Positions 8,315 through 15,280 are shown, counted from the first letter of the stretch. The stretch is DNA of 30,157 bases from UBA4823 sp034436035 (GCA_034436035.1 DAOTVW010000131.1:1-30157), one strand, 5' to 3'. Notes: generated by a model from the sequence alone, not told the origin. Numbers and translations are program-made.

Positions 8315-8542
8315 ATGAGTGTTCGAGAAATTAAGATATTTGATACCAATCGTTCGGATCGGGCCGATTATGGCTCCTATATGGTCATTACTTCCGGTAC
8401 TATCTACAGAAAGTATATTCGCAAGACTTACCGATTTTTCCGTAATGCCCAATATAGTCCGCAGGCTGCTCGTAACGTCGTCAATACCCTCATCTTCTGG
8501 CCTATGGAGGGGGCCGAGTGGATCGATCCCATTGACTCCTGA
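8315..8542 (+). CDS. Hypothetical basic protein, monocistronic
   Basis: 75 residues, rich in Arg and Tyr (YRKYIRKTYRFFRNAQY). It has its own promoter 6 nt upstream and is followed 43 nt later by a strong terminator, so it is a single-gene unit. A frame-shifted reading over the same bases was set aside because only this start fits the promoter geometry. Function unknown. Confidence 0.65.
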   Translation: MSVREIKIFDTNRSDRADYGSYMVITSGTIYRKYIRKTYRFFRNAQYSPQAARNVVNTLIFWPMEGAEWIDPIDS

Positions 8543-8585
8543 TAGCTTCTCCAGTATCTAGCCCGCCCCTAGACCTGGAGGAGGA

Positions 8586-8617
8586 GGGGGACCCCTTCGG
8601 GGGTCCCCCTTTTTTTT
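8586..8617 (+). terminator. Rho-independent terminator
   Basis: Perfect 10-bp stem GGGGGACCCC / GGGGTCCCCC closed by a TTCG tetraloop, followed by eight T residues. Ends the 8315 unit. Confidence 0.95.
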
Positions 8618-8894
8618 ATTCCTTCGCTCGGGCGACTTCCTCTTCCTTCTGGATCGTCTTGAGGATGGCATCCATTAATGTGCGATATCACTCTTATGGC
8701 TGCCCCTACTACATCCTCCGGATTTACTACCTTTGCTTGCTCCGCTGAATCTTACCAACCAACGTGGGTGATCTAACCTGGATTTTTGTACCTTTTGCCT
8801 AGGTGTGTCCGAGTCGTCCGCCTTTGCTGTGTATCAGGGGGTCACCATAGCAGACGCCGGGTGACACGTCGGGGACCCTCGTAGCTCCGGAGGA
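8618..8894 (+). other. Non-coding stretch
   Basis: No ORF here has a convincing start. A 26-codon plus-strand frame from 8696 and a 19-codon minus-strand frame near 8675 were judged too weak. No hairpin or repeat stands out before the DnaA-box motif at 8895. Confidence 0.4.
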
Positions 8895-8913
8895 TTATCC
8901 ACAGGGTGTGGAT
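8895..8913 (+). promoter_or_regulatory. DnaA-box-like inverted repeat overlapping a putative promoter
   Basis: TTATCCACA (8895-8903) is a perfect consensus DnaA box. ATCCACA-GGG-TGTGGAT forms a 7-bp inverted repeat. TTATCC also sits 16 nt before TACAGG (8917-8922), which is 6 nt before the ATG at 8929, so the repeat could be an operator over a promoter. Confidence 0.4.
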
Positions 8914-8928
8914 GGGTACAGGGGTGAG

Positions 8929-9102
8929 ATGACTACGATCCTGTGTGGCACCTTCACTGAGCGTCCTGAACCCATGTCCATGGAGGAGTACGAGCGCTGG
9001 CGCAGAGATAACGGCTACTGGTCTTATTTCTCCTATGGCCTGACCCATCTCCCCTGGTGGAAGCGAATGTTAGATGTGAGGCACCGTTGGGTAAGATGGT
9101 GA
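8929..9102 (+). CDS. Hypothetical Trp-rich protein
   Basis: 57 residues beginning MTTILCGTFTERPEP and ending in a Trp/Arg-rich tail (WWKRML, RHRWVRW). The ATG at 8929 is preferred over 8908 because it lies 6 nt after a -10-like TACAGG. No family recognised. Confidence 0.55.
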   Translation: MTTILCGTFTERPEPMSMEEYERWRRDNGYWSYFSYGLTHLPWWKRMLDVRHRWVRW

Positions 9103-9104
9103 AT

Positions 9105-9344
9105 ATGGATATCCACCTCACCGACGATCAGGTATTCACGATCCTGGTCGGACTCCTAGACCGCCAGCACGAGGTTCAGGCCCACATCGCATACTTACGT
9201 CAGGGCCGTCCCACCTTTGGCGTAGATCGTGATCATCTCATCCAATATTGGGAGAATGAGTGGCAGAAATGCCAAGACCTTTATCAGGAGATTCATGATC
9301 TCAATAAGGAATCCGGTGACAAGAAATCCGGTGACGAATGGTGA
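9105..9344 (+). CDS. Hypothetical protein
   Basis: 79 residues from the ATG at 9105 (MDIHLTDDQVFTILVG), 7 nt after TAAGAT with GTTAGAT 16 nt further upstream. Acidic and mainly helical, ending in a short GDKKSGDEW tail. An extended frame from 9057 would overlap the previous gene. Confidence 0.6.
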   Translation: MDIHLTDDQVFTILVGLLDRQHEVQAHIAYLRQGRPTFGVDRDHLIQYWENEWQKCQDLYQEIHDLNKESGDKKSGDEW

Positions 9345-9550
9345 CTATTGATATTGGTCAATTGATGATGGAGGCATCCAAAATATTGGAGGTATTGCCT
9401 GGGATGCGACCGGGACAGGTATTATTCAATACTCTGGCTCATATGGATATGGATTTAGCAAACCAAATTAGGGGCACAGACGCCGATCCCTATTATGACG
9501 ATGCAAATCTCCCCAAATTTTATGAAAGGGTTATCAATGGCAGTCTTTGA
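9338..9550 (+). CDS. Hypothetical protein
   Basis: 70 residues, slightly acidic. Starts ATG-GTG overlapping the stop of the upstream gene by 7 nt; either codon could initiate. No known motif. Confidence 0.6.
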   Translation: MVTIDIGQLMMEASKILEVLPGMRPGQVLFNTLAHMDMDLANQIRGTDADPYYDDANLPKFYERVINGSL

Positions 9551-9731
9551 GGTTTATATCAATACCGATGGCGCTGCATTTGAGGGTGACCCCACTGGAG
9601 AGGTGGCTGATATTCTGGGTTCTATCATCACCAACGTGCGCTATATTGGTCTGCATCCAGACGAGGTTTATCGACTCAAGGATGCTAACGGTAATCGTGT
9701 CGGTTACGCTATTTGGAAGACCGAGGAATAA
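9537..9731 (+). CDS. Hypothetical protein
   Basis: 64 residues starting MAVFEVYINTDGAAFEG. Start at 9537 is chosen for the GAAAGG ribosome site about 8 nt upstream and the conserved-looking N-terminus; it overlaps the preceding gene by 14 nt. Similar small proteins occur in actinophages. Role unknown. Confidence 0.65.
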   Translation: MAVFEVYINTDGAAFEGDPTGEVADILGSIITNVRYIGLHPDEVYRLKDANGNRVGYAIWKTEE

Positions 9732-9776
9732 TGATCCACACCCATCGCTGGTATAAATAAAATTTAAGGAGTAGAT

Positions 9777-9938
9777 ATGTTCCAAGTTGGAGATAGAATA
9801 ATTTGCCAAAATATAGATGGGCTGGGGACCGTTTTGGCTGTCATGGATTTGTCGATCGAGGTTCGCTTTGATTCTGAGCCCACACTAATCCAGATGATTC
9901 CTCAAGATAGCGCTACAAAGGTGACAGGAAATACCTAA
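9777..9938 (+). CDS. Small hypothetical protein with beta-barrel-like start
   Basis: 53 residues (MFQVGDRIICQNIDGLGTV...). A strong AAGGAG lies 8 nt before the ATG. The GD-x(8)-G-x-V pattern suggests a small SH3-like barrel, which is inference. Its TAA overlaps the next ATG. Confidence 0.65.
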   Translation: MFQVGDRIICQNIDGLGTVLAVMDLSIEVRFDSEPTLIQMIPQDSATKVTGNT

Positions 9939-10153
9939 TGAGTCTCCGAACCCAAAGAAGATCCTGCGACGGTAAGCAAAAGCATCCACACCAAGGAGGG
10001 GCCAATATAGTGTTGCGCAGAATGCGACAAGAGGGAGCTATAGGAATGGAAGCCTATAAGTGCCCCTTTTGTCCCTATTGGCATATAGGACATAAGAGGG
10101 GGACTAATCAGCGTAGCGGTAAATATTCCCCGAAGAATAGGAATAGACGATGA
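9938..10153 (+). CDS. Small basic zinc-finger protein
   Basis: 71 residues, strongly basic. RRSCDGKQKHP and YKCPFCPYWHIGH give a CxxC plus His pattern, like small zinc proteins common in actinophages that have an SCxGK...CPxCxxWHxGH layout. Likely nucleic-acid binding. Translationally coupled on both sides. Confidence 0.7.
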   Translation: MSLRTQRRSCDGKQKHPHQGGANIVLRRMRQEGAIGMEAYKCPFCPYWHIGHKRGTNQRSGKYSPKNRNRR

Positions 10154-10353
10154 ATGATCTATCACTCTCAACAGAAGAGCTAGAAATCATCGAAATCGCT
10201 CTACATGCATATGCTGATTTTACCGATCAATTTGCTGGTAATGCGGATCGAGGTTTATCGGATCTTTATCGTGCTAAAGGTTATGCCGCATATCTGCTAG
10301 CTGGTCGTATAGCAAAGATTCTTCAGGGTTTAGACATCCCACAAGGGGGGTAA
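10150..10353 (+). CDS. Hypothetical helical protein
   Basis: 67 residues, starts 4 nt inside the upstream gene (ATGA). Helical (LSTEELEIIEIALHAYADF, RAKGYAAYLLAGRIAKIL). No family recognised. Confidence 0.6.
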   Translation: MNDLSLSTEELEIIEIALHAYADFTDQFAGNADRGLSDLYRAKGYAAYLLAGRIAKILQGLDIPQGG

Positions 10354-10356
10354 GAT
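10329..10356 (+). promoter_or_regulatory. Promoter GTTTAGA / TAAGAT, leaderless type
   Basis: TTTAGA (10329-10334), 16 nt, TAAGAT (10351-10356), then 6 nt to the ATG at 10363. It overlaps the 3' end of the upstream gene. Confidence 0.65.
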
Positions 10357-10362
10357 TCTAGT

Positions 10363-10524
10363 ATGAGCACACACCGTTACACCGCAACACTCCGAGACAG
10401 TGATATCGTTGTCGTGGAGGCGCCCGCTAGCGTCGATATGGGGGATGTTGCCCTTTTGGTGGCTAAGAAGATGGGTACCGATGTACTCAACTTGGAGCCC
10501 GCTGATTTGGTCGAGGTGGGGTAG
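10363..10524 (+). CDS. Hypothetical protein from a leaderless mRNA
   Basis: 53 residues (MSTHRYTATLRDSDIVVVEAP...), no Shine-Dalgarno but an exact promoter-to-ATG fit. Acidic alpha/beta protein; no family recognised. Confidence 0.6.
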   Translation: MSTHRYTATLRDSDIVVVEAPASVDMGDVALLVAKKMGTDVLNLEPADLVEVG

Positions 10525-10527
10525 ACG

Positions 10528-10728
10528 TTGGGGGCCAGTATAACCCTTGAAAAAGAGGAATTCTCCATTATAATTTCATCTCTACAAAATCGCATTGACT
10601 ATTTGGTCACAATTTTAGAAGATGATGCGACCGAAAGTTTTATGCGGAGCCATTTTATAGAGGAGTTGAAAAGGGCTCAAGAATTATATGATAATCTCTT
10701 TAGCATTGGATTTATTTTATTTGTTTAG
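10528..10728 (+). CDS. Hypothetical helical protein
   Basis: 66 residues from a TTG at 10528 preceded by GAGGTGGGG. Helical and acidic (LEKEEFSIIISSLQNRIDY). The non-ATG start makes the exact N-terminus uncertain. Confidence 0.55.
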   Translation: MGASITLEKEEFSIIISSLQNRIDYLVTILEDDATESFMRSHFIEELKRAQELYDNLFSIGFILFV

Positions 10729-10737
10729 GGGGTCGTC

Positions 10738-10893
10738 ATGACCGAAAGTACCTGTCGAAATTGCGGTCGGCCGATTTACGTCGATGGCAAAGTTTGGATC
10801 CATTTGGATGGGTTTGACCTTTGCCATATTACTTTTGCTGAGCCCGCCGTAAATTTGAGTCTTGACACGAGCGAGCAGCTTGAGGTAAGATAA
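10738..10893 (+). CDS. Small Cys/His putative zinc protein
   Basis: 51 residues. TCRNCGRPIY (CxxC) and WIHLDGFDLCH supply four potential zinc ligands, an arrangement common in actinophage small proteins (CRxCGxPI..W.H). GGGGGTCGTC precedes the ATG. Confidence 0.65.
   Translation: MTESTCRNCGRPIYVDGKVWIHLDGFDLCHITFAEPAVNLSLDTSEQLEVR
10862..10891 (+). promoter_or_regulatory. Promoter TTGACA / TAAGAT, leaderless type
   Basis: TTGACA (10862-10867), 18 nt, TAAGAT (10886-10891), 6 nt to the ATG at 10898. A sigma70-like -35 rather than the GTTTR form seen elsewhere. Confidence 0.5.
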
Positions 10894-10897
10894 AGAT

Positions 10898-11098
10898 ATG
10901 ACCACCCTCCACATCCCCTTTACAGACGACATTGTGACTTGGATCAATAACACAAACGGACGCTACTTCACCTGGAATAACTGTGTTGTGCGTCAGACTG
11001 GCACCGGCGTTATACAGGTGAGTAAAGAGGCTCCTACAGGTCGTATCATCGCACACTTCCACACACTTTCGGCTGCCTTGAAGTTTGCTCAAGATTAG
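10898..11098 (+). CDS. Hypothetical protein
   Basis: 66 residues (MTTLHIPFTDDIVTWIN...), aromatic-rich, probably beta. The ATG lies 6 nt after TAAGAT. No family recognised. Confidence 0.6.
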   Translation: MTTLHIPFTDDIVTWINNTNGRYFTWNNCVVRQTGTGVIQVSKEAPTGRIIAHFHTLSAALKFAQD

Positions 11099-11111
11099 GG
11101 TTGGGTATACT
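11084..11111 (+). promoter_or_regulatory. Promoter GTTTGCT / TATACT, leaderless type
   Basis: TTTGCT (11084-11089), 16 nt, TATACT (11106-11111), then 6 nt to a GTG start at 11118. Confidence 0.6.
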
Positions 11112-11117
11112 TCTACT

Positions 11118-11273
11118 GTGGCTTACCGATATGATACGGACCGTTACGCTGATGCCTCATTTGAAGGTGCCGCTGAAGCTCGTGCGGAGGCTGAGTCTCA
11201 GAGAGATTACGAGGCGATGATCCTTTTGCGAGCAATGCAGCGTGAAACAGAAGAATTTCATACTGCAAAATAA
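11118..11273 (+). CDS. Hypothetical helical protein, GTG start
   Basis: 51 residues from a GTG exactly 6 nt after TATACT. An extended frame from 11085 would run through the promoter, so it is rejected. Ala/Glu/Arg-rich helix (AEARAEAESQRDYEAM). Function unknown. Confidence 0.55.
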   Translation: MAYRYDTDRYADASFEGAAEARAEAESQRDYEAMILLRAMQRETEEFHTAK

Positions 11274-11290
11274 TCTGCTATTTTTTACGC

Positions 11291-11455
11291 ATGGGACAAT
11301 GTGTAAAATGTGGATCGGAAGATATCAAAATCATCGAAGAACACGGCACGGATTTCATCTTTGCTGTAGTGTGTATGTCTTGTAAATTCCCCTGGGAACC
11401 AAAGAATAGGATCACCATCAATGAGTTTGAGAAGGAACACAACCACCGAAATTGA
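11291..11455 (+). CDS. Small Cys4 zinc-ribbon protein
   Basis: 54 residues. CVKCG and VCMSCKFPW give two CxxC pairs 25 residues apart. The ATG is 6 nt after TATTTT with TTTCAT upstream, a weaker match to the local promoter type. Unknown role, possibly nucleic-acid binding. Confidence 0.65.
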   Translation: MGQCVKCGSEDIKIIEEHGTDFIFAVVCMSCKFPWEPKNRITINEFEKEHNHRN

Positions 11456-11642
11456 TCACTGTTCAGATCCTGATTTAGTACCCTGGTTTGAGCATCAATT
11501 TGCTTTCCTTAGCACGCTAACGAGCCGTGAACAGCAATATGCTGAGAATGCTCGCCGGGCTAAGATGAATCTACCTCCAGCTTTTATCTTTGTGGATGAT
11601 GACACCTATCAGATGTTTGAGAGAGAGTCTGAGGGGGTATAA
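11421..11642 (+). CDS. Hypothetical protein
   Basis: 73 residues, overlapping the upstream zinc-ribbon gene by 35 nt. AGGA lies 9 nt before the ATG. FAFLSTLTSREQQYAENARR suggests a helix; no family recognised. A later start is possible. Confidence 0.55.
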   Translation: MSLRRNTTTEIDHCSDPDLVPWFEHQFAFLSTLTSREQQYAENARRAKMNLPPAFIFVDDDTYQMFERESEGV

Positions 11643-11643
11643 A
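11616..11643 (+). promoter_or_regulatory. Promoter GTTTGAG / TATAAA, leaderless type
   Basis: TTTGAG (11616-11621), 16 nt, TATAAA (11638-11643), 6 nt to the ATG at 11650. Confidence 0.65.
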
Positions 11644-11649
11644 CCCATC

Positions 11650-11805
11650 ATGAGCAAGTTCCTTAAGACTCTTTTGGTATTGCTATTTTGTCTAACCATC
11701 GTGGCAGATGCGGCCGGGCTGCTCCCCTGGTGGTTTTTTGTGGCACTGGGGGGAGCTTGGGTGCTTACTTATTTTGTGTCCGTTTTCATGCACAGGAGAT
11801 TGTAA
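11650..11805 (+). CDS. Small membrane protein, two transmembrane segments
   Basis: 51 residues, almost entirely hydrophobic: helix 1 about residues 5-22 (LKTLLVLLFCLTIVADAA), helix 2 about 27-46 (WFFVALGGAWVLTYFVSVF), basic ends. The ATG at 11650 fits the leaderless promoter; an upstream in-frame start at 11590 does not. Unknown role. Confidence 0.65.
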   Translation: MSKFLKTLLVLLFCLTIVADAAGLLPWWFFVALGGAWVLTYFVSVFMHRRL

Positions 11806-11812
11806 ATATCTA

Positions 11813-12310
11813 ATGACGAAGGTTACCACCCGCTTTCGTACCAACAATATTACCGTCAGCGACGATACCATACGAGGATTAGTAGATAACCTGGAATTTG
11901 TAGATTCCGGTCTTTACCGAGATGTATATAATCTCGGATTTGACTATGTTCTCAAGGTTGCCCGAGTGGTGGCTCCGACCGATGATGATTTTGATGAATC
12001 TGCTTGCAGATGCAACATACAAGAGGCCAAGCTATATCAACTTTCTGATGATCGGACTCGTTCGCATTTGGGAAGGGTACGTTCCTGCTCTCCTTGCGGG
12101 TCATGGATGGTAATGGATAGAGCAGATATGGTTTTGATAAATTCAAATGATTTGCGGGATAATCGACATATTTATTTTTTTAAATATTCTCTTGGCCTAG
12201 AAGATGTTCACCTCGGCAATTTAGGGCTCTACGGAAAGAAAGTCAAAATTATCGACTATGCGGGTTGGCCTAAGGATTGCACCCGTTTAACATTTGATCA
12301 GAGGGGGTAG
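11813..12310 (+). CDS. Small protein-kinase-fold protein
   Basis: 165 residues from the ATG at 11813 (AGGAG lies 13 nt upstream). Residues about 35-52 (SGLYRDVYNLGFDYVLKVAR) resemble the Gly-rich strand-turn-strand and VLK lysine; NIQEAKLY could give the helix C Glu; DVHLGNLGLYGKKVKIIDYAG reproduces the HxxN and D-x-x catalytic and metal elements in order. Kinase domains usually exceed 200 residues, so this is a compact or degenerate version seen in some phages. Substrate unknown. Catalytic residues appear intact, but fold assignment is by eye. Confidence 0.65.
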   Translation: MTKVTTRFRTNNITVSDDTIRGLVDNLEFVDSGLYRDVYNLGFDYVLKVARVVAPTDDDFDESACRCNIQEAKLYQLSDDRTRSHLGRVRSCSPCGSWMVMDRADMVLINSNDLRDNRHIYFFKYSLGLEDVHLGNLGLYGKKVKIIDYAGWPKDCTRLTFDQRG

Positions 12311-12313
12311 AAC
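12286..12313 (+). promoter_or_regulatory. Promoter GTTTAAC / TAGAAC, leaderless type
   Basis: TTTAAC (12286-12291), 16 nt, TAGAAC (12308-12313), 6 nt to the ATG at 12320. Confidence 0.65.
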
Positions 12314-12319
12314 TTCAAT

Positions 12320-12466
12320 ATGAGATATGCCGTAGAATTTAGAGATGGTAAGCGCTGGTCTGTAGCCGACTATGCTCGTGACCCACAAGAGGCTTATAAC
12401 ATTATGTCGGACCTGGGCACGGAGGTAGTTCGCATCCGAGATATCGTTACCGGGAATATTCTGTGA
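12320..12466 (+). CDS. Hypothetical protein
   Basis: 48 residues (MRYAVEFRDGKRWSVADYARD...), alpha/beta, ending VVRIRDIVTGNIL. Placed 6 nt after the promoter. Its stop overlaps the next GTG start (GTGA). Confidence 0.6.
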   Translation: MRYAVEFRDGKRWSVADYARDPQEAYNIMSDLGTEVVRIRDIVTGNIL

Positions 12467-12624
12467 TTTGTCCAAAATGTGGCGCCCATACGTGGCCCGG
12501 TTGTAATGATCCAAATTGTACAGCTTTATGGTGTGAGAGAGTATCCTGTGGCTGGGAAAATAATCTGCACTGCCAAGAGAAATTTGATGAGGTTTCAAAT
12601 CTAGAGCTAGAGGCTATAACCTAG
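12463..12624 (+). CDS. Small Cys-rich zinc protein
   Basis: 53 residues with GTG start (GTGATTTGTCC) overlapping the upstream stop. Seven Cys: CPKCG, GCNDPNC, WCERVSCGW, HCQE. Enough for one or two zinc sites. Function unknown. Confidence 0.65.
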   Translation: MICPKCGAHTWPGCNDPNCTALWCERVSCGWENNLHCQEKFDEVSNLELEAIT

Positions 12625-12671
12625 TTATTCACATCTACAAGTACACGCTACAGCATGGAGGTATGGAATAA

Positions 12672-12905
12672 ATGTCTGGCACTAACCGAGTCAATTTGGC
12701 CCACACCAATAGTCGTCGCCAGGTTGCTCTAGATAATTTAGATGCCCAAATCAAGCTTTTGGAGTCAGGGGAGCCTTATCCCCGCTCAAATCGCAAGGGT
12801 GGAGGCGAGATTACAGTAGAGGAGCGTGCTGATAAGCTTGCCCGTGCCCTAGATGAGAAGCGTACTCTCACTGAGCGAATTTCACGAGGACGATCATGGC
12901 GCTAA
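12672..12905 (+). CDS. Hypothetical coiled-coil-like basic protein
   Basis: 77 residues, strongly charged and helical (VALDNLDAQIKLLESGE, ERADKLARALDEKRTLTERIS). GGAGG lies 10 nt upstream of the ATG. No family recognised. Confidence 0.6.
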   Translation: MSGTNRVNLAHTNSRRQVALDNLDAQIKLLESGEPYPRSNRKGGGEITVEERADKLARALDEKRTLTERISRGRSWR

Positions 12906-13087
12906 AGAGCCCTGTCGAAATTATTGCTGATTTGCTGAGGAAACACGAAGGGAAAAGTAAAGAATTCCAGGCTCGTCTAATTATGGATGCTCTTGATTCT
13001 GCTGGATATATCCGATCTTCGGAGCAGATTAGCTTGATTGAGAATTATCCTAATATCGATGCGGCTGACGGGGATTGGATCAAATGA
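12896..13087 (+). CDS. Hypothetical protein
   Basis: 63 residues, helical N-terminal half (PVEIIADLLRKHEGKSKEF). GAGGA precedes the ATG, which overlaps the previous gene by 10 nt. No family recognised. Confidence 0.6.
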   Translation: MALKSPVEIIADLLRKHEGKSKEFQARLIMDALDSAGYIRSSEQISLIENYPNIDAADGDWIK

Positions 13088-13305
13088 TTGCTCATGATCA
13101 ACTTGAAGCAATTCTTAGGCAGTATTTGACGGAAGCTGGCCTATCCAGCGAGCAGCAAGATGGATTGACACAGGATTTTATAAATAACGTCAACGTTGCA
13201 CGCAATATCGCTGCTGAGCGTGTACTTAATGATGTTCTAGAGGTTTTGACCAACCCAGATTTTGTTCCATACGAAAAGCTCACCCAAATTCGTCATCTAC
13301 TCTAG
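13084..13305 (+). CDS. Hypothetical helical protein
   Basis: 73 residues from the ATG at 13084 (ATGA overlap), preferred over a TTG at 13075. Acidic helices (HDQLEAILRQYLTEAG, LNDVLEVLTNPDFV). Function unknown. Confidence 0.6.
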   Translation: MIAHDQLEAILRQYLTEAGLSSEQQDGLTQDFINNVNVARNIAAERVLNDVLEVLTNPDFVPYEKLTQIRHLL

Positions 13306-13306
13306 G

Positions 13307-13334
13307 TTTAGGACTCCTGCGTGTAGGGTAGAGT
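13307..13334 (+). promoter_or_regulatory. Promoter GTTTAGGA / TAGAGT, leaderless type
   Basis: TTTAGG (13307-13312), 16 nt, TAGAGT (13329-13334), 6 nt to the ATG at 13341. One of the best matches to the window-wide consensus. Confidence 0.7.
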
Positions 13335-13340
13335 CTCAAT

Positions 13341-14144
13341 ATGACCACGACACTTGAGAAGATCGCCGCTCTGCTCCGCAAGGCGGAGTCCACCACCCCC
13401 GAGGAGGCTGAGGCTCTGGTCAGCAAGGCACAGCAGCTTGCTACGCTGGCTGCGATCGACCTGGCTACCGCCCGGGAGTACGTCCCCGAGCATGAGCGCA
13501 AGGAGACTCCGACCCAGAAGATGATCATTATTGGCGAGGCTGGTAAGAAGGCTCTCGCTACTTATGTGAATCTGTTTCTTAAGATTGCCGATGCGAACGA
13601 TGTTCGTTGTACGATTGCCTATAACTTAACTTACGTGAATGCTTACGGTTTTCCCTCCGATATCGCCAATTGTGAGGCACTTTTTGCGTCACTTTTGACG
13701 CAGATGGTGGAGGCATCCAATGCCTATATCAAGAAGGGTGAGTACAAAAGCGAAACCTATTTCAGCCACTCCACCTGGACCCATAAGAAGATGGATGGTC
13801 GTATTGCACGGCGTAGCTTCCAAGAGGGATTTGCGACCAGGGTTGGTCAGCGACTCTCCGAGGCTCGTAAGCAGGCTGTGGATGATGCTGAGACTCGCTA
13901 CCGTGCTGCCCATCAGCCGGTGGGGATGCTTCCGGAGGCTTCCCAGGAGACTCAGAGCGATTCGGTCGCCCTGGTTTTGGTGCGTAAGTCTGAGGAGGTC
14001 AATCGGTACTTTAGTTCCAACAATAATGCTCGGAGATTGTGGAAGGGAGGATCCGGTAGCGCCTCTTCTAACGCATCTCGGTCGGCTGGTCGGTCCGCTG
14101 GGGACCGGGCTCGCCTCGGTGCTCCCCGAGGTTTGAAGGCTTAG
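13341..14144 (+). CDS. DUF2786 domain protein
   Basis: 267 residues. The N-terminus (LEKIAALLRKAES then TPEEAEALVSKAQQLA) is the signature of DUF2786, a family widespread in actinobacteria and their phages. The middle domain (about 60-200) contains DANDVRCTIAYN and SFQEGFATRVGQRL; the C-terminal 35 residues are a basic Ser/Gly/Arg tail. In many actinobacteria a DUF2786 gene sits beside a TIGR04338 metallohydrolase, exactly as here. The tail suggests nucleic-acid contact; the biochemical function is unknown. Codon use is more GC-rich than its neighbours. Confidence 0.85.
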   Translation: MTTTLEKIAALLRKAESTTPEEAEALVSKAQQLATLAAIDLATAREYVPEHERKETPTQKMIIIGEAGKKALATYVNLFLKIADANDVRCTIAYNLTYVNAYGFPSDIANCEALFASLLTQMVEASNAYIKKGEYKSETYFSHSTWTHKKMDGRIARRSFQEGFATRVGQRLSEARKQAVDDAETRYRAAHQPVGMLPEASQETQSDSVALVLVRKSEEVNRYFSSNNNARRLWKGGSGSASSNASRSAGRSAGDRARLGAPRGLKA

Positions 14145-14159
14145 GTGGAGGGGTAGAAT
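14132..14159 (+). promoter_or_regulatory. Promoter GTTTGAA / TAGAAT, leaderless type
   Basis: TTTGAA (14132-14137), 16 nt, TAGAAT (14154-14159), 6 nt to the ATG at 14166. Confidence 0.65.
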
Positions 14160-14165
14160 CTCAGC

Positions 14166-14642
14166 ATGGCCGATAAGGATCAGTCCATGGTGTACGCTGG
14201 GGAGCATATGGTCGAGGGCATGCTGAGCGAAGCAAACCGGGAGGGGGGAGCACGGACAGTGGAAATCGCTGGCACCATGCTTACCCTCCCGGTGGAGCGG
14301 CGGTTCGCTAGCATCGACTCCATCCAGACCTACGTAGATAAGGTTCTAGGGCTCCCGAGCGTGGTTGAGCTTTACCACCCGGGTCCGTGCCGGGTGCGAG
14401 AGCGTAGGGGAAATAGGATGGCCCATTATTGTGCAGGGGTGATTGCTATCCACACAGCTAGCCAAGATCGGTGGGCTGCTAGAGAAATTGTGGTCCTCCA
14501 CGAGCTTGCCCATCATCTCACCAATGGGGATGGTCACGGATCAAAGTTTCGTGAAGCATTGATTTTCCTTACCGAAATTTGCATGGCCCCCGAGGTCGCA
14601 TTTGCTCTTCGAGTTTGCTGGGTAATGTCAGGGCTGAAATAG
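14166..14642 (+). CDS. TIGR04338-family zincin metallohydrolase
   Basis: 158 residues. VVLHELAHHLTNGDGHGSKF holds the zincin HExxH motif with a third His (HG) seven residues on, as in TIGR04338 putative metallohydrolases. The N-terminal domain includes HPGPCRVRERRGNRMAHYC. Likely a zinc-dependent peptidase or hydrolase in the cytoplasm; the substrate is unknown. Pairing with the DUF2786 gene 21 nt upstream supports a joint role. Leaderless start fits the promoter. Confidence 0.8.
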   Translation: MADKDQSMVYAGEHMVEGMLSEANREGGARTVEIAGTMLTLPVERRFASIDSIQTYVDKVLGLPSVVELYHPGPCRVRERRGNRMAHYCAGVIAIHTASQDRWAAREIVVLHELAHHLTNGDGHGSKFREALIFLTEICMAPEVAFALRVCWVMSGLK

Positions 14643-14659
14643 AGAGATCGGACGCTAAA

Positions 14660-15070
14660 ATGTCTTCTACCCAAGATCGTTTTAATGATGCTATCAAAGA
14701 TATTAGAAAAGATGGTGTAAAGGTCCGTCAAAATATTCAAAAGTGTTGCCGTGGCTGCATCGAAGCTAAGGATTTGGGGATCAGGCCAGAAGATACTTCG
14801 ATCCCCTATATTTACACCTATGGCGGTCAAGGGGCGGCCTACTCGTGGGGAGATGGGAATGCGGTTAATAGGGCATCATTGCGTAATGTACGAAATCCTA
14901 TGCATCCACGCTATCAACCTGTACCCGTTTCGAAAATTTATTGGAATTGGGGTGGTCAAGACAATAGTGCTGCTGAAAAGACAGTTCAGGCGTTTAGAAA
15001 CCATGGATTTCAGGTAAGTTGGGATGGTACTGAGGCCAATTGTGTTGTAGTAATTTTGGAGGAGAACTAA
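14660..15070 (+). CDS. DUF6891-like protein
   Basis: 136 residues from the ATG at 14660. The order FNDAIKDIRKDGVKVRQNI, CCRGCIEA, PYIYTYGGQGAA, IYWNWGG and FQVSWDGTEANCVVVI matches the layout of DUF6891, known from streptomycetes, with a CCxxC element. Function unknown. Starts 17 nt after the zincin gene with an AGAGAGA ribosome site; an upstream extension from 14579 overlaps that gene and is rejected. Confidence 0.65.
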   Translation: MSSTQDRFNDAIKDIRKDGVKVRQNIQKCCRGCIEAKDLGIRPEDTSIPYIYTYGGQGAAYSWGDGNAVNRASLRNVRNPMHPRYQPVPVSKIYWNWGGQDNSAAEKTVQAFRNHGFQVSWDGTEANCVVVILEEN

Positions 15071-15280
15071 ATGCGTAATATTACTGAAAAAGATTTCTTT
15101 CAGGTCGAGGTGAGTCGACGTGAGCTTGAAATGATTCGGGCTGCCTTGGGTCCTCTCAACAAACAAGATATGAGTAACCTCCTATCTTATGAGGGTTATA
15201 ATTCCCTACAACCCTCGGACGAGACGATTCTTTACAATCTATATAGGGAAATTGGGAAGACTCTCAGAGAAAATGTATGA
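15071..15280 (+). CDS. Hypothetical protein
   Basis: 69 residues, directly abutting the preceding stop, with GGAGGAG upstream of the ATG. Helical (SRRELEMIRAALGPLNK). No family recognised. Confidence 0.65.
   Translation: MRNITEKDFFQVEVSRRELEMIRAALGPLNKQDMSNLLSYEGYNSLQPSDETILYNLYREIGKTLRENV

Noticed and set aside
8696..8776. 26-codon plus-strand ORF in the gap after the terminator
   Set aside because: A GATATC lies 6 nt upstream, but no GTTT-type -35 and no ribosome site; too short to support.
13689..14207. 172-codon minus-strand ORF
   Set aside because: It lies opposite the well-supported DUF2786 and zincin genes and has no start signal or family.
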